Assembly (NCBI GenBank): GCA_029287815.1
Contig: JARFQK010000292.1
Span: forward strand, 1-5,655
Length of the DNA stretch: 5,655 nucleotides
Source of the DNA: Gammaproteobacteria bacterium
GTDB taxonomy: Bacteria; Pseudomonadota; Gammaproteobacteria; SZUA-229
Reading direction: 5' to 3'
Position 1 is the first letter of the stretch. The number at the start of each line of letters is the position of its first letter. The notes under the pieces were generated by a model. The model did no database searches. It saw nothing but the letters and a program-made list of their open reading frames with translations, and was not told the DNA's origin. Shown one piece after another: positions 5,490 to 5,655 of this stretch. The translations under genes and the position numbers were made by a program.

Positions 5490-5504
5490 CAGGATTCTGC
5501 AACG

Positions 5505-5542
5505 CCTCTCTAAAATAGCGGTATTAGCTATTAAACGAGAGG
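5505..5542. promoter_or_regulatory. Nested inverted repeat including the ribosome binding site of the gene at 5549
   Basis: Outer arms CCTCTC (5505-5510) and GAGAGG (5537-5542) enclose inner arms AATAGC (5514-5519) and GCTATT (5527-5532). GAGAGG is a good Shine-Dalgarno, six bases before the ATG at 5549. If the transcript began upstream of 5505, the hairpin would hide the ribosome binding site. If it begins near 5523, the left arms are not transcribed and the palindrome would act, if at all, as DNA around the -10 box. Confidence 0.45.
5511..5516 (+). promoter_or_regulatory. Predicted -10 box of the gene at 5549
   Basis: TAAAAT matches the sigma70 -10 consensus at five of six positions and lies 32 bases before the ATG. 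Seventeen bases upstream is CTCAGG, which is not a -35, so the promoter would need an activator. The predicted start is near 5523. Confidence 0.45.
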
Positions 5543-5548
5543 TGTGTG

Positions 5549-5655
5549 ATGTTCACTCAAAAGGACGTATCGACGTGGTCACCATTGTATTTCCTAGCAG
5601 CATTGGGTGCCGGGGGTATGATTGTGACTTTTTTCATGTATCTATTGTTCTGGAT
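5549..5655 (+). CDS. Membrane protein, N-terminal fragment (3' end outside window)
   Basis: Only 35 codons are visible. They begin at an ATG with a good Shine-Dalgarno (GAGAGG, 5537-5542). After a short polar start (FTQKDVSTW) comes SPLYFLAALGAGGMIVTFF and then a hydrophobic run ending in LLFW, which is a first transmembrane helix with small residues near its start. This resembles the N-terminus of multi-helix inner-membrane proteins related to the TDT/TehA-type or the TsoY (seleno)protein family as I remember them, but the fragment is too short to decide. Codon use is ordinary. Its upstream region is unusually rich in regulatory-looking structure, so the gene is probably conditionally expressed. 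That this is a real membrane-protein start is likely; the family is a guess. Confidence 0.7.
   Translation, partial: MFTQKDVSTWSPLYFLAALGAGGMIVTFFMYLLFW

Larger units (their letters stand above)
5259..5548. promoter_or_regulatory. Intergenic region with terminator, twin repeats and promoter elements
   Basis: The 290 bases split into two parts. The first (5259-5409) has no obvious plus-strand function. On the minus strand it is an open frame whose TAA stop overlaps the TAA of the upstream gene through a shared TTAA, and the residues near that stop look protein-like; this is treated as a possible remnant. The second part holds a rho-independent terminator (5410-5431), helically spaced TGTG motifs with two matched inverted repeats (5446-5489), a -10 box (5511-5516) and a palindrome that includes a ribosome binding site (5505-5542). 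Confidence 0.5.

Overview
The window looks like chromosomal DNA from a gammaproteobacterium. The best evidence is a near-canonical PilH-type twitching-motility receiver, a YeaD-type hexose-6-phosphate mutarotase, a bacterial cytochrome b561, and moderately GC-rich codon use throughout. I see no phage, transposase, CRISPR, rRNA or tRNA signal. The species cannot be named from this sequence alone.

Layout, left to right. (1) 2-652 (+) is the C-terminal part of a metallo-beta-lactamase-fold hydrolase that enters from the left edge. (2) 653-899 is a regulatory gap holding a perfect 18-bp palindrome and a second, related inverted repeat. (3) 900-1511 and 1508-1978 (+) form a two-gene operon joined by a GTGA stop/start overlap: a four-helix dihaem cytochrome b561 and a membrane-anchored LuxR-type DNA-binding protein. 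(4) 2096-2599 (+) encodes an acidic protein I do not recognise. (5) 2600-2898 is a convergent gap filled by a roughly 215-bp inverted-repeat element. (6) 2899-3798 (-) is the hexose-6-phosphate mutarotase, divergent from (7) a stand-alone pilH-like receiver at 4017-4382 (+). (8) 4533-5258 (+) is a six-helix membrane protein of unknown role with a good sigma70-type promoter in front. (9) 5259-5548 carries a rho-independent terminator, two matched operator-like repeats, a -10 box and a palindrome that includes the ribosome binding site of (10) a membrane-protein gene starting at 5549 and cut by the right edge.

Most of these genes are unrelated housekeeping or orphan functions. The part that reads as a coherent system is the cytochrome b561/membrane-LuxR pair. 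A haem membrane protein is translationally coupled to a membrane-tethered transcription factor, and a strong palindrome lies upstream. An economical model (inference) is that membrane redox or haem state is passed from the cytochrome to the regulator, which may control its own operon through the palindrome. The second notable point is the layered control region in front of the gene at 5549, where two TGTGAC-type sites lie at about -41 and -70 relative to a predicted start and the -10 box lacks a recognisable -35.
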